Below, in pieces: positions 10,447 through 20,120 of a DNA stretch of 35,761 bases. Below the pieces are notes generated by a model. That model was not told the DNA's origin. It did not search any database and was given only the letters and a program-made list of their open reading frames with translations. Origin of the DNA: Bacillota bacterium. Its GTDB lineage: Bacteria > Bacillota > Thermosediminibacteria > Thermosediminibacterales > Tepidanaerobacteraceae. Each line of letters opens with the position of its first letter. Position 1 is the stretch's first letter. Location: the NCBI GenBank assembly GCA_023622055.1, contig JAMNZY010000105.1, positions 1-35,761 on the forward strand. Reading direction: 5' to 3'. The translations under genes and the position numbers were made by a program.

Positions 10447-11853
10447 TTGACAGGGAATGTTAATCGAATTCATTTTATCGGAATCGGCGGTTCAGGCATG
10501 AGCGGTATAGCAAAAATATTGATGAATATGGGATATACTATTTCAGGTTCTGATTTAAAAGTTTCAGAAGCTTTGATTCGACTAAAAGACGCAGGTGCTA
10601 AGGTCTTTATCGGCCATCATGTTTCAAATGTCAAAGGAGCAGATTTAGTAGTTGTGTCTTCTGCTATCCCAAAAACTAACCCGGAGTACGTTGAAGCTAT
10701 AAAATTAAATATTCCGGTTGTGCACAGGGCTGACATGCTTAGTTTGCTGATGAAGTCCAAGAAAGGGATTGCTGTATCTGGCGCCCATGGCAAAACAACG
10801 ACAACTTCAATGATATCCCTGATCATGGAGAAAAATGGATTCGATCCCACTGTCATAATCGGCGGTGAATTGAATGATATTGGGGGCAATGCCACTTTGG
10901 GAAATGGGGAATTTCTTGTAGCGGAAGCAGACGAAAGTGACGGCTCCTTCATGAAACTAAAACCTTATATTGCCGTAGTGACAAATATTGAAAATGACCA
11001 TATGGATTATTATAAAAATATGGAAAATATGAAAAAGGCTTTTAAGACATTTATAAACAATGTTAAACAAGACGGCTTCATTGTTTTGGGAAATGACAAT
11101 GAATATGTCCGTGAGATGATAAAAGATATAGATAAAGAGTATTATACCTTCGGAATAAATCATAATTCGGATTTTAAGCCTAAAAATATAAGAATGGAAG
11201 GTTTTTTAACCCGTTTTGATATATATTTTAGAGATAAATTTTTAGGGGAATATGAGCTAAATGTTCCTGGCCTGCACAATGTTTTTAATGCTACCGCAGC
11301 TGTTGCGGTGGGAAATCGCCTGGGAATAAGCACAGATGGCATGAGAGAAGCCATTAAGACTTTTCAAGGGGTTCAACGTCGGTTTCAAGTAGTAGGGGAT
11401 ATAGAGGGAATAAAAATAATTGACGACTATGCCCATCACCCTACTGAGATAAAAGCTACACTAAAAGCCGCCAGAACCTGTAAACCGAGAAAAATTTATG
11501 CCATCTTTCAACCTCATAGATACACGAGAACTCAAAACCTGGTAAAAGAATTCGGTTCAGCTTTTGGTGATGCAGATGAGATAATCTTAACAGATATTTA
11601 CAGTGCAGGGGAAAAGCCTATTAATGGAGTATCCTCTGAACTTATAGCTGAATCATTAAAGGATAACGGGAAAAAAGTGGTGCTAATTAAGAAAAAAGAG
11701 GATATCCCAGATTATATCATCGATAAAGTAGCGCCAGGAGATTACATTTTGACTATTGGTGCAGGAGATATAAGTGATACAGCCTATAGCATAGTTTACA
11801 AACTAAAATCTTTCCCCAAGGAGGTAATTGGCAATATTCCGGAGGTGAATTAA
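10447..11853 (+). CDS. murC: UDP-MurNAc-L-alanine ligase MurC
   Basis: 'HFIGIGGSGMSGIA', 'GAHGKTTTTSMI', 'DDYAHHPTEI' motifs. Start likely TTG 10447 (track 10384) after SD GGAAGGAG. Confidence 0.95.
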   Translation: MTGNVNRIHFIGIGGSGMSGIAKILMNMGYTISGSDLKVSEALIRLKDAGAKVFIGHHVSNVKGADLVVVSSAIPKTNPEYVEAIKLNIPVVHRADMLSLLMKSKKGIAVSGAHGKTTTTSMISLIMEKNGFDPTVIIGGELNDIGGNATLGNGEFLVAEADESDGSFMKLKPYIAVVTNIENDHMDYYKNMENMKKAFKTFINNVKQDGFIVLGNDNEYVREMIKDIDKEYYTFGINHNSDFKPKNIRMEGFLTRFDIYFRDKFLGEYELNVPGLHNVFNATAAVAVGNRLGISTDGMREAIKTFQGVQRRFQVVGDIEGIKIIDDYAHHPTEIKATLKAARTCKPRKIYAIFQPHRYTRTQNLVKEFGSAFGDADEIILTDIYSAGEKPINGVSSELIAESLKDNGKKVVLIKKKEDIPDYIIDKVAPGDYILTIGAGDISDTAYSIVYKLKSFPKEVIGNIPEVN

Positions 11854-11859
11854 GCGGGG

Positions 11860-13122
11860 ATGTATATTATTCAAGGAGGAGAGGCTCTTTCTGGGAAAAT
11901 AAGGGTACAGGGTTCTAAAAATTCCAGCCTTCCAATTTTAGCTGCAACTATACTAAATGGTAAAAAAAACACAATCTGCCATGTGCCGAAAATCAAGGAT
12001 ATAGAAGTCATGAACCAGATACTATCACACTTAGGTGCAAATATAGCTGTAAAGGATAATGTCCTTGAAATAGACTCTAAAAATGTAAACAAGTTTGATG
12101 TACCTGAGCACTTGATGAGAAAGATGCGCTCATCTATTGTGCTGATGGGAGCCTTGCTTGGCAGATTCGGAAGAGCTAAAGTATCATATCCGGGCGGTTG
12201 CGAAATAGGTCCAAGACCAATTGATTTACATTTGAAAGGCCTTTCTTTAATGGGTGTAGATTTTAGCGGGGGACATGGTTTTCTCAATGCAAAGACCGAT
12301 GGATTAAAAGGAGCTGACATACACCTGGACTTTCCAAGTGTAGGTGCCACCGAAAATTTAATGCTGGCTGCAGTCCTTGCAGAAGGAACTACTATAATTA
12401 GAAATGTGGCAAAAGAACCTGAAATAGTTGATTTGCAAAACTTTTTAAACAGAATGGGTGCTCATGTAAAAGGAGCGGGTACAGATACAATAAAGATTGA
12501 AGGCTGCCGAATAGAAGACTTAAAACCCGTCAATAACTACACCATAATACCAGACAGAATAGTTGCGGGGACATACCTGGCAGCAGCAGCAATTACAAGG
12601 GGTCGCATTCAGCTTACCAACGTTATTTCCGAACATTTAGAGCCCATCCTTGCCAAATTAAGAGAAACTGGGTGTGTGATAAACAGTAGGAATGGTGAAA
12701 TTGAATTATATGTTGACAGACCCCTAGTTTCATTGGACAGTATCAGAACACTGCCATATCCTGGTTTTCCCACAGATATGCAAGCACCCATGATGGCCTT
12801 TCTGGCCACGGTTGAAGGGACTTCTATACTCACAGAGACAATTTTTGAAAGTAGATTTAAACATGCTCAAGAACTAAGGAGAATGGGTGCCGATATTACC
12901 ATAAATGGCAATACGGCTATAATAAAAGGAGTTAAGCAACTTTCCGGTGCAATAGTTGAAGCTAAGGATCTAAGGGCGGGTGCCGCTCTGATTTTAGCTG
13001 CTCTAGCTGCTAAAGGAGAAACCATTGTAGAAGGGGCCTCCTATGTAGAACGAGGATATGAAAATATAGAAGGAAACCTGGCAGCTCTGGGGGCTAAAAT
13101 TGTCAAAAAAGACAAAATATAA
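11860..13122 (+). CDS. murA: UDP-GlcNAc 1-carboxyvinyltransferase MurA
   Basis: 'VQGSKNSSLPILAA' and active-site Cys motif 'YPGGCEIGPRPIDLHL'. Confidence 0.95.
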   Translation: MYIIQGGEALSGKIRVQGSKNSSLPILAATILNGKKNTICHVPKIKDIEVMNQILSHLGANIAVKDNVLEIDSKNVNKFDVPEHLMRKMRSSIVLMGALLGRFGRAKVSYPGGCEIGPRPIDLHLKGLSLMGVDFSGGHGFLNAKTDGLKGADIHLDFPSVGATENLMLAAVLAEGTTIIRNVAKEPEIVDLQNFLNRMGAHVKGAGTDTIKIEGCRIEDLKPVNNYTIIPDRIVAGTYLAAAAITRGRIQLTNVISEHLEPILAKLRETGCVINSRNGEIELYVDRPLVSLDSIRTLPYPGFPTDMQAPMMAFLATVEGTSILTETIFESRFKHAQELRRMGADITINGNTAIIKGVKQLSGAIVEAKDLRAGAALILAALAAKGETIVEGASYVERGYENIEGNLAALGAKIVKKDKI

Positions 13123-13148
13123 TATAAATATTTCAAAAAGACATTTAT

Positions 13149-13181
13149 TTACTGTAATTTTTTGCAGTAATGTTATTTTTA
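13149..13181 (+). terminator. Weak hairpin plus T-rich segment between murA and ftsQ (possible attenuator)
   Basis: TTACTG / CAGTAA arms (13149-13154, 13165-13170) followed by TGTTATTTTTA; AT-rich and weak. Confidence 0.3.
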
Positions 13182-13205
13182 CTAAAAAAAAGGACAAGTG
13201 GTTGT

Positions 13206-14012
13206 ATGGATAGAAGGAATCAAGCTAGATATTATAATTATGGCAATAGAAGAAAAAGGAAGATTAACTATAAAAGACTATTGTTGTCACTAGCTTTTTT
13301 ATGTATAATAACATTGATGCCAATGGTTTGCAGCTCTTTTTTTGCGATAAAAAACATACAAATTCTCGGAAATGAGACTATACCCACTGAGGAGATTTTA
13401 GCAGCCGTTGATAATTATTATGGTATGAACTTACTTTCAATAAAAGAAAAACAAATTATAGATGCCTTGCAGGCTACAATACCAATAAAGGATGTAAATG
13501 TTCACTATAAACTCCCAGATACTCTGTTGTTGGAAGTGGAAGAAAGAGAAATTGCAGCTGCTTTAAATTATTTAAGTAGTTTTGCTTTAATAGATACCCA
13601 AGGCATTACTGTTAAATTCGTATCAAGGCTTGAAACCTATGAAATACCAGTTATTACTGGTTTAAAAGTAATTGATGCTAAGATCGCAAAAAAGCCAGTA
13701 TTTGAAGGGGATTCCGCCCATTTTGAAGTCTTGCTAAAATTAATAGAGACTGCAAAACCAATATTACACGAGCTTTCAGAAATCAACCTGGTTATCGATG
13801 GCAACAATGAACCATCTTTTTATTTATATACGCTAGATGGCTACCAGGTTTTTTTAGGAAAATGGGATGATAAAAAAATAACAACTATGCAGGAACTGTT
13901 GGCAGATCTTAGAGATAGAAATATAGGCAAAGGCTTGCTGGATATAAGTCACAATACACCAATTTTCAAACCGTTTTCAAACAGTGACAGTCGGAGAGGA
14001 GGTAAGCAATGA
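13206..14012 (+). CDS. ftsQ: Cell division protein FtsQ/DivIB (POTRA domain)
   Basis: Basic N-terminus, one TM, then POTRA-like 'FFAIKNIQILGNETIPTEEILAAV'; located between murA and DUF881/ftsA. Start inferred as ATG 13206 (track 13170). Confidence 0.88.
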   Translation: MDRRNQARYYNYGNRRKRKINYKRLLLSLAFLCIITLMPMVCSSFFAIKNIQILGNETIPTEEILAAVDNYYGMNLLSIKEKQIIDALQATIPIKDVNVHYKLPDTLLLEVEEREIAAALNYLSSFALIDTQGITVKFVSRLETYEIPVITGLKVIDAKIAKKPVFEGDSAHFEVLLKLIETAKPILHELSEINLVIDGNNEPSFYLYTLDGYQVFLGKWDDKKITTMQELLADLRDRNIGKGLLDISHNTPIFKPFSNSDSRRGGKQ

Positions 14013-14737
14013 AGGAAAATACAAAAGCGCACTTTATGATAGCAATTATCAGCTTTTTATTGGGCTTAATGCTTGTTGCTCAATTTAGGAGTGTGCAGAC
14101 AGATGGAAATGTAACTTCCATTCAGAGAGCTCAGGAGCTTTCCACACAGTTAAAGACAGTTACCGAAGAACGGGATATGTATAAAAGGGAATTAGTGGAG
14201 CTTCGAAATAGAATAACTGAATACGAAAATGCTGCTTCTGAAATAAGCAGTTTTACTGAAGCTATGAAAAAGGAATTAGAAAAAGTACGAATGCATGCGG
14301 GATTAATAGCAGGCACCGGTCAAGGTGTAGTTATTACACTAGATGACAGCATCCTACCAAGGCAACCGGGAGAAGATCCAAATCTGTTCCTAATTCACGA
14401 TGAAGACCTGTTGAAAGTAATAAATGAACTATTTGCTGCCGGGGCTGAGGCAGTGTCAGTAAACGGGCAGAGAATAATAACAACAAGTGAAATAAGATGT
14501 GTAGGGCCTACCATCATTATTAATTCAGTCAAACTTGCACCTCCATTTGTTATCCATGCGGTGGGAGACCCTGAAATCTTAGAAACAGCACTGAAAATGC
14601 GCGGTGGAGTTATAGAATCTCTACAAGTCTTTGGGATTCAGGTAAGTATAAAAAAGCAGGATAAAATCGAGATTCCCGCTTATACCGGCCCCATTCAATT
14701 TAAGTATTTAAAACCTGTTAAGGCAGGTGAAAAATAA
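14009..14737 (+). CDS. DUF881 family protein
   Basis: N-terminal TM plus coiled coil, then 'GLIAGTGQGVVITLDDS', 'DLLKVINELFAAGAEAVSVNGQRI', 'PPFVIHAVGDP', typical of DUF881 proteins of Gram-positive dcw clusters. Confidence 0.88.
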   Translation: MKENTKAHFMIAIISFLLGLMLVAQFRSVQTDGNVTSIQRAQELSTQLKTVTEERDMYKRELVELRNRITEYENAASEISSFTEAMKKELEKVRMHAGLIAGTGQGVVITLDDSILPRQPGEDPNLFLIHDEDLLKVINELFAAGAEAVSVNGQRIITTSEIRCVGPTIIINSVKLAPPFVIHAVGDPEILETALKMRGGVIESLQVFGIQVSIKKQDKIEIPAYTGPIQFKYLKPVKAGEK

Positions 14738-14738
14738 T

Positions 14739-15092
14739 ATGTTATATGTCCTCATAGGGCTTCTTTTAGGTTTGTTGATAGGTTTTTATTCCCCTATTAC
14801 AGTGCCTACCATTTATGCCCCATATGTATCCATCTCAATTTTGGCTGCCCTCGATTCGGTTTTTGGCGGTATCAAAGCCTTAGAAGAAGATAGTTTCGAT
14901 ATTAATATTTTTATAACAGGTTTTTTTAGCAACGCATTAATGGCAGGGCTGTTAGCGTATTTTGGAGATAGATTGGGAATACAGCTCTACCTTGCCGCCA
15001 TTTTTGCTTTTGGTGTAAGGATATTCCAAAATCTTGCCATAATACGCCGAAGTATAGTGAAGAGGTTATTTTTAAAAAATAATAAAAAATAA
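14739..15092 (+). CDS. sbp: Small basic family protein (Sbp, DUF1290)
   Basis: ~117 aa, three TM segments, 'PYVSISILAALDSVFGGIKA'; between DUF881 and ftsA. ATG 14739 preferred over track start 14727. Confidence 0.85.
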   Translation: MLYVLIGLLLGLLIGFYSPITVPTIYAPYVSISILAALDSVFGGIKALEEDSFDINIFITGFFSNALMAGLLAYFGDRLGIQLYLAAIFAFGVRIFQNLAIIRRSIVKRLFLKNNKK

Positions 15093-15167
15093 AAAGGAAA
15101 ATCCAATTCACATGTTGAATTTTAATATGTAAAGCGACCTGCCCAACAGGCAAGGGGAGGTGTAAGT

Positions 15168-16385
15168 TTGGGAAAAGGCAACATTATAGCCAGTTTAGAT
15201 ATAGGAACATCAAAAATTTGTTGCATGGTTGGAGAAATAACTCCTTCAGGAAATATAGACGTATTGGGATATGGAATATCTCAAGCAGCAGGAATTAAAA
15301 AAGGTGCTGTTATAAACATAGATTTAGTGGTTCATAGTATAAGAGAAGCAGTTGAGCTGGCCCAACAAATGTCAAATACCAAAATCACCCATGTAGTTAT
15401 AGGGTTGTCGGGAGGCAATATTACACTGCTTAATAATCGTGGAGTTGTTGCCATTCCCAGAAACGACAGAGAGATAAGTCCCCAAGATGTGGAAAGAGTA
15501 ATACAGGCTGCCAAAATAATGGCAATACCCTATGACAGGGAAATTATAGATGTTATACCTAGAGAGTTTATCGTTGACGGCTGCGATGGCATTAAAGATC
15601 CTGTAGGGATGTTGGGAACAAGGCTTGAGGTTTCAGCATGTATAGTAGTAGGCCTGCTGACGGCAATACAAAATATTGCCCGCTGTGTGCAAAAAGCGGG
15701 CTTATCTGTAGAATCCATGATTTTAAAACCCCTAGCTGCAGCGGAAATGTTTTTGACGGATGATGAAATGAATATGGGAGTGGCATTGGTAGATGTAGGA
15801 GCTGGAACTACTGAAATAGCTGTGTTTCAAGAGGGATGCATTAGTGCTTATGATATGATTCCCATAGGGGGAAATTTAATTACAAATGACATAGCTATTG
15901 GTCTCAGGCTCCCATATGCGCAAGCAGAAGAAGTCAAATGCAGATATGCTTGTGCTTTATCGAGCCTTGCCTATGATAAGCCAGATATAGAAATACAGAG
16001 TTTAGGAGATGCTGTGCCTAGAAAAATTTCCCAGAAGGATTTAGCAGCAATTGTTGAACCCCGTGTTCAAGAAATTTTGTCTTATATTGTCAATAGTATT
16101 GCGGGGTTTAATTTAAAGACCATGTTGCCTGCCGGCATAGTTTTTACCGGCGGTGGTCTTGTACATATTAAAGGATTTCTTGAAATGTCTAAAGGGTTAT
16201 TCGAATTTCCCGTGAGAATAGGAATTACAGATTCATATGGTGAGGATCAGACATTTACGGTAGCTTTGGGTCTTCTACATTACGTTATTAAACATAAGGC
16301 TTTTAATTTAAATTCTACCATGAAAGAAAGGTCGGCTTCCGGATTTTTAGAAAGGGCAAAGCGATTTTTGAGAGAGTATTTTTAA
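15168..16385 (+). CDS. ftsA: Cell division protein FtsA
   Basis: Actin-like fold motifs 'ASLDIGTSKICCMVGE', 'DVGAGTTEIAVF', 'IVFTGGGL'; C-terminal amphipathic helix 'FLERAKRFLREYF'; adjacent to ftsZ. Confidence 0.95.
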   Translation: MGKGNIIASLDIGTSKICCMVGEITPSGNIDVLGYGISQAAGIKKGAVINIDLVVHSIREAVELAQQMSNTKITHVVIGLSGGNITLLNNRGVVAIPRNDREISPQDVERVIQAAKIMAIPYDREIIDVIPREFIVDGCDGIKDPVGMLGTRLEVSACIVVGLLTAIQNIARCVQKAGLSVESMILKPLAAAEMFLTDDEMNMGVALVDVGAGTTEIAVFQEGCISAYDMIPIGGNLITNDIAIGLRLPYAQAEEVKCRYACALSSLAYDKPDIEIQSLGDAVPRKISQKDLAAIVEPRVQEILSYIVNSIAGFNLKTMLPAGIVFTGGGLVHIKGFLEMSKGLFEFPVRIGITDSYGEDQTFTVALGLLHYVIKHKAFNLNSTMKERSASGFLERAKRFLREYF

Positions 16386-16403
16386 CATTTGGGAGGTATT
16401 GAC

Positions 16404-17456
16404 GTGCTTGATTTTGATGTAGAATTAGAACAATTCGCTAATATCAAGGTCGTAGGAATCGGCGGCGGTGGCAATAACGCAATAAATAGAATGATAGATG
16501 CAGGCCTGAAAGGAGTAGAGTTTATTGCGGTTAATACTGATGCCCAGGCTCTTTATTTATCCAAAGCCGATAAAAAAATACAAATAGGCGAAAAGCTCAC
16601 TAAAGGCCTTGGTGCAGGCGCCAATCCTGAAATAGGCAAAAAAGCAGCTGAAGAAAGCAGAGACCTAGTCGAAGAAACCCTTAAAGGGGCGGATATGATT
16701 TTTATTACAGCAGGAATGGGCGGGGGCACCGGTACTGGTGCAGCACCAGTAGTAGCTGAAATATCCAAGAGTCTTGGAATATTAACAGTAGGTGTTGTGA
16801 CAAAGCCTTTTACTTTTGAAGGAAAAAGGCGTCAGACCAATGCGGAAATGGGCATAAATGAAATAAAAAACAATGTGGATACTTTGATTACCATTCCAAA
16901 TGATAGATTGCTGTCCATAGCAGAAAAGAAAACTTCTATTATCGACGCTTTTAAAATGGCGGATGACGTATTAAGACAAGGTGTTCAAGGAATTTCAGAT
17001 CTAATTGCTGTCCCTGGTTTAATTAACTTAGATTTTGCAGATGTCAGGACCATAATGTTAGATACAGGGCTGGCACATATGGGAATAGGCAGGGGCTCTG
17101 GTGAAAATAGAGCCACTGAAGCAGCAAAACAGGCTGTATCAAGTCCCCTACTTGAAACTTCAATAGAAGGGGCAAAAGGCATACTGTTAAATATTACTGG
17201 GGGCGCAAACCTAGGTCTGCTTGAAGTCAATGAGGCAGCAGAGCTCATTTCGTCGGTTGCCGACCCTGAAGCCAACATAATTTTTGGTGCAGTAATCGAT
17301 GAAAGTCTGCAAGATGAGATTAGAATTACAGTAATAGCTACAGGCTTTGACAAACCCAGAGAAAAATCTTTGGATATAGAAGAATTCGAGGTAGGAAGTT
17401 TTATGGATGAAGACCTTGATATACCAGCGTTTTTAAGGAGAAATAGAAAGCGATAA
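16404..17456 (+). CDS. ftsZ: Cell division protein FtsZ
   Basis: Tubulin signature '[12 protein letters not shown]', C-terminal peptide '[10 protein letters not shown]'. Start likely GTG 16404 after SD GGGAGGT (track 16389). Confidence 0.97.
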   Translation: MLDFDVELEQFANIKVVGIGGGGNNAINRMIDAGLKGVEFIAVNTDAQALYLSKADKKIQIGEKLTKGLGAGANPEIGKKAAEESRDLVEETLKGADMIFITAGMGGGTGTGAAPVVAEISKSLGILTVGVVTKPFTFEGKRRQTNAEMGINEIKNNVDTLITIPNDRLLSIAEKKTSIIDAFKMADDVLRQGVQGISDLIAVPGLINLDFADVRTIMLDTGLAHMGIGRGSGENRATEAAKQAVSSPLLETSIEGAKGILLNITGGANLGLLEVNEAAELISSVADPEANIIFGAVIDESLQDEIRITVIATGFDKPREKSLDIEEFEVGSFMDEDLDIPAFLRRNRKR

Positions 17457-17488
17457 GAGCACAAAAAAATGTGCTCTTTATTTTTTTC
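17455..17488 (+). terminator. Rho-independent terminator of ftsZ
   Basis: AAGAGCACA / TGTGCTCTT 9-bp stem, A6 loop, T-rich tail; the stem begins inside the ftsZ stop codon. Confidence 0.88.
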
Positions 17489-17500
17489 TAAAGGCAAGAA

Positions 17501-17533
17501 CTGACATTTTTTTGATTCTTTTAATGTTAAAAT
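17501..17533 (+). promoter_or_regulatory. Candidate spoIIG-type promoter with extended spacer
   Basis: CTGACA (17501-17506), 21-nt spacer, TAAAAT (17528-17533) upstream of spoIIGA. B. subtilis spoIIG is known for an over-long (22-bp) spacer with Spo0A activation. Confidence 0.4.
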
Positions 17534-17599
17534 AATCATAATGGACAAGAACAACGAATATAGATTTTTTATAGACTGGACTTTTTAAGAGGAGGGCAT

Positions 17600-18502
17600 A
17601 TGGTTTTATATTTTGATGTAGTGCTATTAATAAATCTTTTGATGAATTACATGATACTATATTTTGTTGCATTGGTTTTAAACTTAAATAAAACATTTTC
17701 CAGGATGATTCTTGGAGCAATACTTGGATGTTTGTTTTTGCTAAGTGTTGTTTCAGAAAAATTTGCAGCACTACAATCTTTTCCTGTGAAAGTAGCAATC
17801 TCAGCAGTCATGATTTTAGTTACCTTTCAGCCTAAAAGCTTCAGAGATTTTTTAAAGGTCCTCAGCTTTTTTTATCTGATATCTTTTATGACGGGCGGTG
17901 GTGTCTTAGCATTTTTTTATTTACTTAATCTCAGACAAAATCCAATAACCGATGCTCTCATATTTAATAATATTTCAGTTCCATGGTGGATATTACTTGT
18001 TTCAGCCCTTACACTGTTTTTATTTTTAAAACATCTATGGCCACTATTGTACAATATATTATCCAAGGATACATTTTTGGCTCTTACCACAATAGTAATC
18101 GAGGATAAACCCATAGAAATTAAAGGCCTCATCGACACAGGTAATGATCTTTTTGACCCTGTATCCAACTACCCTGTCATAATTGTAGAATTAGATGCCA
18201 TAAAAGACGTTTTCAGCAAAGATTTGCAAGCAATCCTTGAAAAAGGTCCAGAAGAGAACCTTGCGACCTTGGGAGAAATTTTAGGGAATTCAAACTTGGC
18301 CAATAGGTTTAGAATAATTCCCTACGAAAGTATCGGCAAACGAAAAGGCTTAATGATAGGATTTAAACCAGATATAGTCAAAATACAGCACAATGATAAA
18401 ATCAAAACAACAAAAGAAGCAGTTATAGGAATATATCAGAGGGTCCTTTCACCTGAGGGAACTTATAGGGCTCTCTTGAATCCCGTCCTTTTAAATGAAT
18501 GA
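17600..18502 (+). CDS. spoIIGA: Pro-sigma-E processing aspartic protease SpoIIGA
   Basis: Five-TM N-terminus and aspartic protease motif 'IEIKGLIDTGNDLFDP'; immediately upstream of sigE. Confidence 0.94.
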   Translation: MVLYFDVVLLINLLMNYMILYFVALVLNLNKTFSRMILGAILGCLFLLSVVSEKFAALQSFPVKVAISAVMILVTFQPKSFRDFLKVLSFFYLISFMTGGGVLAFFYLLNLRQNPITDALIFNNISVPWWILLVSALTLFLFLKHLWPLLYNILSKDTFLALTTIVIEDKPIEIKGLIDTGNDLFDPVSNYPVIIVELDAIKDVFSKDLQAILEKGPEENLATLGEILGNSNLANRFRIIPYESIGKRKGLMIGFKPDIVKIQHNDKIKTTKEAVIGIYQRVLSPEGTYRALLNPVLLNE

Positions 18503-18531
18503 AAAAATTCATTAGGGGGAAGGAATAGTAA

Positions 18532-19251
18532 ATGCTAAAGTTTAAAAAAATAAAATTAGCAATTATAAAGTTGTTAAAACAACTGGGCATATTAAAAAAG
18601 TCCGTAATTTACTACATCAGCGGCAGTGAAGCATTGCCACCTCCGCTTACTGTTGATGAAGAAATATTCTACTTGCACAAACTGGAAAAGGGAGATTCAG
18701 GTGTAAAAAGTGTTTTAATTGAACGCAACCTTAGATTAGTTGTTTATATTGCTCGCAAGTTTGAAAATACAGGAGTAGGTATTGAAGATTTAGTATCTAT
18801 TGGAACTATTGGCCTTATAAAAGCCATTAATACTTTTGATCCTAATAAAAAAATAAAGCTTGCTACATATGCTTCCAAATGCATCGAAAACGAAATATTA
18901 ATGTACTTGAGGCGGAATAATAAAACTAGAGTAGAAGTGTCTTTTGATGAACCTCTAAACATCGATTGGGACGGAAACGAACTATTATTGTCAGATATAT
19001 TAGGCACTGATAATGATATGATATACAAGTATATTGAGGATGAAGTAGATAGAGAGCTCCTTAAAGAAGCTATGAAGAGACTATCCCAACGGGAGCAGTG
19101 CATTATAAAACTTCGCTTTGGATTAAATGGAGGAGTTGAAAAAACACAAAAAGAGGTGGCAGACCTTTTAGGTATTTCACAATCATATATTTCCCGCCTT
19201 GAAAAGAAAATTATAAAGCGTCTTAAAAAAGAAATGGTTCGCATGATGTAA
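18532..19251 (+). CDS. sigE: Sporulation sigma factor sigma-E (pro-sigma-E)
   Basis: Hydrophobic/basic pro-sequence followed by '[14 protein letters not shown]' and sigma-70 regions 2 and 4 ('[38 protein letters not shown]'). Confidence 0.96.
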   Translation: MLKFKKIKLAIIKLLKQLGILKKSVIYYISGSEALPPPLTVDEEIFYLHKLEKGDSGVKSVLIERNLRLVVYIARKFENTGVGIEDLVSIGTIGLIKAINTFDPNKKIKLATYASKCIENEILMYLRRNNKTRVEVSFDEPLNIDWDGNELLLSDILGTDNDMIYKYIEDEVDRELLKEAMKRLSQREQCIIKLRFGLNGGVEKTQKEVADLLGISQSYISRLEKKIIKRLKKEMVRMM

Positions 19252-19266
19252 TTTAATAGAAAGCAT

Positions 19267-19296
19267 GTATAAAAACCTCTCCCTATGGCAAAACTT
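19267..19296 (+). promoter_or_regulatory. Candidate sigma-F-type promoter of sigG
   Basis: GTATA (19267-19271), 15-nt spacer, GGCAAAACTT (19287-19296), against GYATA-N15/16-GGNNANAHTR. Confidence 0.65.
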
Positions 19297-19329
19297 TAAA
19301 TGAAAACTTGGGAAGACAGGGGGAGGTTT
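19273..19329 (+). promoter_or_regulatory. SD-sequestering hairpin in the sigE-sigG intergenic region
   Basis: AAACCTCTCCCT (19273-19284) pairs with AGGGGGAGGTTT (19318-19329): 12 bp with one G.U; the right arm is the sigG SD. Confidence 0.75.
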
Positions 19330-19331
19330 CT

Positions 19332-20105
19332 TTGATTGTAAATAAAGTTGAAATATGTGGAGTAAATACATCTAAACTCCCAGTGCTTTCCAATGCCAAA
19401 ATGCGAGAACTTTTTTTACAAGTTAAAAAGGGAGACAAAGAAGCACGGGAAAAACTAATAAATGGCAATCTTAGGCTCGTATTGAGTGTAATCCAAAGGT
19501 TTAACAATAGAGGAGAATATGTAGATGACCTGTTTCAAGTAGGCTGCATAGGGCTTATGAAAGCTATAGATAACTTTGATTTAAGCCAAAATGTGAAGTT
19601 TTCAACATATGCTGTGCCTATGATAATAGGTGAAATTAGAAGATATCTTAGAGACAACAATCAAATTAGAGTTAGCAGATCTTTAAGAGATATTGCATAT
19701 AAAGCTCTTCAAGTGAGAGATAGTTTAATTACAAAAAATTCTAGAGAGCCATCTATAAGCGAGGTAGCTAAAGAAATGAATATGCCTAGTGAAGAGATAG
19801 TTTTCGCATTGGATGCTATTCAAGAACCCATTTCACTTTTTGAACCCATTTACCATGATGATGGAGATCCTATTTTTGTAATGGACCAAATTAGTGATGA
19901 AAAAAACAAGGATGACCAATGGCTCCAAGGTATTTCAATTAAAGAAGCAATGCAAAAATTAGGTGAAAGAGAGAAGAAGATTTTGAATTTGAGATTTTTT
20001 GAAGGAAAAACTCAAATGGAAGTTGCTCAAGAGATCGGTATATCACAAGCACAAGTTTCACGACTTGAAAAGGCAGCACTTAAACACATGAGAAAATATA
20101 TTTAA
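19332..20105 (+). CDS. sigG: Forespore sigma factor sigma-G
   Basis: 'NKVEICGVNTSKLPVLSN', 'NGNLRLVLSVIQRFNNRGEYVDDLFQVGCIGLMKAIDNFDLS' closely resemble sigma-G. Start inferred as TTG 19332 (track 19308). Confidence 0.96.
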   Translation: MIVNKVEICGVNTSKLPVLSNAKMRELFLQVKKGDKEAREKLINGNLRLVLSVIQRFNNRGEYVDDLFQVGCIGLMKAIDNFDLSQNVKFSTYAVPMIIGEIRRYLRDNNQIRVSRSLRDIAYKALQVRDSLITKNSREPSISEVAKEMNMPSEEIVFALDAIQEPISLFEPIYHDDGDPIFVMDQISDEKNKDDQWLQGISIKEAMQKLGEREKKILNLRFFEGKTQMEVAQEIGISQAQVSRLEKAALKHMRKYI

Positions 20106-20120
20106 TATGGAGATGATAAT

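Noticed and set aside
11871-12350. 159-aa minus-strand ORF antisense to murA
   Set aside because: Mirror frame of murA; no domain pattern.
15106-15122. AATTCA-CATGT-TGAATT hairpin upstream of ftsA
   Set aside because: Only 6 AT-rich base pairs without a convincing T-run; could be chance.
15137-15161. TGCC-CAACA-GGCA hairpin with ACCT/AGGT near the ftsA SD
   Set aside because: Short, bulged pairing; too weak to claim SD control beside the much stronger sigG case.
16985-17554. 189-aa minus-strand ORF antisense to ftsZ
   Set aside because: Fully explained by ftsZ on the + strand and its terminator; no recognisable domain.
17478-17798. 106-aa minus-strand ORF across the spoIIGA promoter region
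   Set aside because: Covers the terminator and promoter region and the spoIIGA N-terminus; AT-rich chance ORF.
18495-18512. AATGAAT/ATTCATT inverted repeat overlapping the spoIIGA stop before the sigE SD
   Set aside because: 7 AT-only-rich pairs, low stability; no T-tract.
18744-19244. 166-aa minus-strand ORF antisense to sigE
   Set aside because: Mirror frame of a conserved sigma factor gene; no independent support.
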